Source: Longicatena sp.
Lineage (GTDB): Bacteria > Bacillota_I > Bacilli_A > Erysipelotrichales > Erysipelotrichaceae
Length of the DNA stretch: 8,282 bases
Reading direction: 5' to 3'
Assembly: GCA_020025055.1 (NCBI GenBank)
Contig: JAHHST010000065.1
Location: 1-8,282, forward strand
In this document: piece after piece, positions 6,526 to 8,282 of the stretch
How the letters are laid out: every line of letters begins with the position of its first letter
How positions within the stretch are numbered: position 1 is the first letter of the stretch
Position numbers and translations under genes: made by a program
The notes under the pieces: generated by a model
The model's database searches: none
What the model was told of the DNA's origin: nothing
What the model saw: the letters and a program-made list of their open reading frames with translations, nothing else

Positions 6526-6529
6526 GGTT

Positions 6530-7738
6530 TTATAAAGAAAATACAATTAATATTTTATATAAATAAGTATCTTCATCATAAGAAATAAATGGTTGAACCT
6601 TGACTGGATCGATGATTCTTATGATATTTTCACATAATGTTTGATCTATTTTTGCTGGATTACTTGAAAAACTACATTGTAGTAAAATTTGATTATTTCT
6701 CTTTTTTGTTTTCCAAATAATTATTCTTTGTTCTTTTATCTTTTTTACTTCTTCAATTGCATATTGAAGTAATAATTCAAATAACTCCGTTTGTTGTGCT
6801 AATGTAAGAAAATGAAAGTCATTATGTTCAATTGTTGTGCGTATACAAATATTATTTTCCTTAATAAGATCCATTTTTTCCGCAATCATATAATTTAAAA
6901 TAACTGAATTTGAATATAATAAATTAAATTGTGTAAAAGTATCCTCATATAAACTATGTAATTCTTTATCCACATTCCCATATTCCTGCTTTTCCATATA
7001 AGAATTAATCACATTACATTGATGTAATAACCGATGAATAAATTCAAATTGATTTTGATAATGCTGCTTCATTGATGTATACTTCATCATCAATGATTCT
7101 TCTCTATTTTTACTTAACTGCAACTCATCTTTTGTATTTGAAAACATATATATCTTATATAAAATATATAAAATAAAATAATTGGATATTAATATTCCCA
7201 TAATCGATATATACATATTTATATTATTATGACATAGTTGTGTTTGAACACAACTTACTTCAAATATAAAAAACATTGGAAAGATACATGCTATCATAAT
7301 CAATACCGTAAATCGATTCAAAATATTCTGTTTAGCAAGTTTCATAAAACATACAAAAATCAATAACATCGCTATGGACGCTCCTAAAAGAATACTTAAT
7401 TGTATCAAATAAATTTGTTCTTGTGTCATTTCTAATTGATTTGTAATTCTTAAACTATATTGAATCGCATACGCAATTCCAACAATAAGTATTGGAATAC
7501 CTAATACATATGCTTGTTTCTTATTCCATTGAAACATCATATAAATATAAGCGCAATAAAATATGATAACTCCAATCATTGAAAAAATTGATATACCATT
7601 CATAAGCATAAGTGTTGTGAAAAGATATGTACATAAAAATATTCCTATATTATAAAAAATATTTTTTGTACGAAATGAAAAACATGAATACATCATAAGT
7701 GAAATATGACAAAGAAGTAAAAAACTAATAATACACAT
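6530..7738 (-). CDS. AgrC-like membrane sensor with a degenerate kinase domain
   Basis: A 402-aa protein built like an AgrC-type sensor kinase. Six or seven membrane helices fill residues ~2-199 (about 2-20, 28-46, 50-69, 78-93, 110-133, 143-161, 173-199). A helical dimerisation region follows (~205-295) and then a C-terminal domain of about 100 residues. H235 in FIHRLLH aligns with the phosphorylated His of the usual HDxxN motif, but the following acidic residue is Arg and the Asn is H239. The second helix (N277 to I297, with K288) keeps the family pattern. The ATP-binding N-box, normally NLLDNAIEA, reads LLLQYAIEE here, losing both Asn and Asp, and no G-rich box is visible before the C-terminus. 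It is probably a poor kinase or a signalling pseudokinase. The ATG at 7738 directly follows the regulator's stop, with GGAGG at 7746-7750 inside the regulator gene. A peptide ligand is typical of the family but no peptide gene is visible. Confidence 0.8.
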   Translation of the reverse strand: MCIISFLLLCHISLMMYSCFSFRTKNIFYNIGIFLCTYLFTTLMLMNGISIFSMIGVIIFYCAYIYMMFQWNKKQAYVLGIPILIVGIAYAIQYSLRITNQLEMTQEQIYLIQLSILLGASIAMLLIFVCFMKLAKQNILNRFTVLIMIACIFPMFFIFEVSCVQTQLCHNNINMYISIMGILISNYFILYILYKIYMFSNTKDELQLSKNREESLMMKYTSMKQHYQNQFEFIHRLLHQCNVINSYMEKQEYGNVDKELHSLYEDTFTQFNLLYSNSVILNYMIAEKMDLIKENNICIRTTIEHNDFHFLTLAQQTELFELLLQYAIEEVKKIKEQRIIIWKTKKRNNQILLQCSFSSNPAKIDQTLCENIIRIIDPVKVQPFISYDEDTYLYKILIVFSL

Positions 7739-8282
7739 TTACATTCCTCCTTGTAAAAAGGATAAATATTGTTGCTGAAACTGTTTTTTATAATGTCTTG
7801 ATAAGGGTAATATTTCATGATTGTTCAAAATAACTTTTTGATCATCATACGTATAAATTGCATTCATATTAACAATAATTGATTTATATATACGAGAAAA
7901 TGTTTATTCTTTTAATTGTTCCATCCAGTAATTCAGTGGATAAGAAGTTATCAATGTTTCTTTATTTTTAATATGTACGTAAGTTTTACGATCTAAATAT
8001 TCCACATATAGAATTTCTTCTATATATAATTTATAATTACATAATTTATGATTAATGATATAGGCATGTTCTTTTTTATATTGTTTAAAAAGTGTATCAA
8101 ATTCAACATAAAATTCATTCTCATGAACTGGTTTTAGAAAATATCGATCTGCTCTTATTTTATATCCATCTACTAAATATTTGGTAAAGGAAGACGTGAT
8201 AATAATGTGAAGTTTATCGTATTGTTTTCTTAACTCTAATCCAATCTCTATTCCATTTTCATTTTCTAATTCAATATCTAAA
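7739..8282 (-). pseudogene. LytTR-family response regulator, interrupted by an in-frame stop, 5' end outside the window
   Basis: The minus-strand frame from 8281 encodes the second half of a receiver domain and a LytTR DNA-binding domain. Receiver signs: LDIEL at the window edge, whose Asp matches the phosphoacceptor; IIITSS with the conserved Thr/Ser; and FLKPV with the conserved Lys, residue 50 of the visible part. LytTR signs: EEILYVEYLDRKTYVHI, then SRIYKSIIVNMNAI, then LPLSRHYKKQF. A TAA at 7904-7906 splits the LytTR domain after LKE. Beyond it the same frame continues for 54 well-conserved codons to a normal TAA at 7739-7741, which touches the sensor's ATG. There is no frameshift, so one base change (for example from CAA, TAT or AAA) explains it. 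Truncation would remove the SRIYKSxxVN segment and tail, probably abolishing DNA binding. A sequencing error is possible. An AgrA-like partner of the sensor is the obvious original role. Confidence 0.85.
7746..7750 (-). promoter_or_regulatory. Ribosome binding site of the sensor inside the regulator's 3' end
   Basis: GGAGG on the minus strand lies within the last codons of the regulator (Q-G-G-M-stop), seven bases before the sensor ATG at 7738. The regulator stop and sensor start are adjacent, an arrangement that normally couples their translation. Confidence 0.8.

Noticed and set aside
1..8282. CRISPR array, insertion sequence, phage or defence island
   Set aside because: No regularly spaced repeats, transposase, terminal inverted repeats, integrase or nuclease-like genes can be seen. 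Most of the window is housekeeping.

Overview
The window is low-GC DNA, visibly AT-rich throughout, with Bacillota-style signals: strong AGGAGG-type ribosome sites, short AT-rich spacers, TTGACA/TATAAT-like promoters and hairpin-plus-U-run terminators. The gene set (a CpXC protein, a GluRS next to tRNA-Gln, a long M24B aminopeptidase P and an AgrC/LytTR-type pair) fits a gut Bacillota, perhaps an Erysipelotrichia or Coprobacillus-like lineage. That placement is an impression from protein style only. Every protein gene is on the minus strand; one tRNA is on the plus strand.

Right to left, in the direction of transcription. (1) 8282-6183 is a signalling cluster. It starts with the 3' part of a LytTR response regulator that carries an in-frame TAA, so it is annotated as a pseudogene. 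Abutting it is an AgrC-like membrane sensor whose reading frame is intact but whose kinase ATP-binding motifs are not recognisable. A small two-helix membrane protein of unknown function follows. A 12-bp hairpin terminator closes the cluster. (2) 5993-5751 is a divergent translation unit: tRNA-Gln(CUG) on the plus strand with its own promoter and terminator, and gltX on the minus strand with its own promoter and terminator. In most Bacillota this GluRS also charges tRNA-Gln with glutamate. (3) 4195-1903 holds a PaaI-type hotdog thioesterase followed by a 594-aa Xaa-Pro aminopeptidase, probably co-transcribed and ended by a hairpin. (4) 1829-74 holds a CpXC protein followed by a surface lipoprotein with two Ig-like domains and a C-terminal Cys/His domain, ended by a hairpin at 24-51.

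Regions 2 and 3 are ordinary housekeeping genes. The points worth a second look are the broken LytTR regulator paired with a motif-poor AgrC-like sensor, and the C2H2-like Cys/His arrangement in a predicted extracellular lipoprotein. I see no CRISPR array, insertion sequence, phage gene or clear novel defence system. No stretch longer than about 190 bases lacks a gene or RNA.
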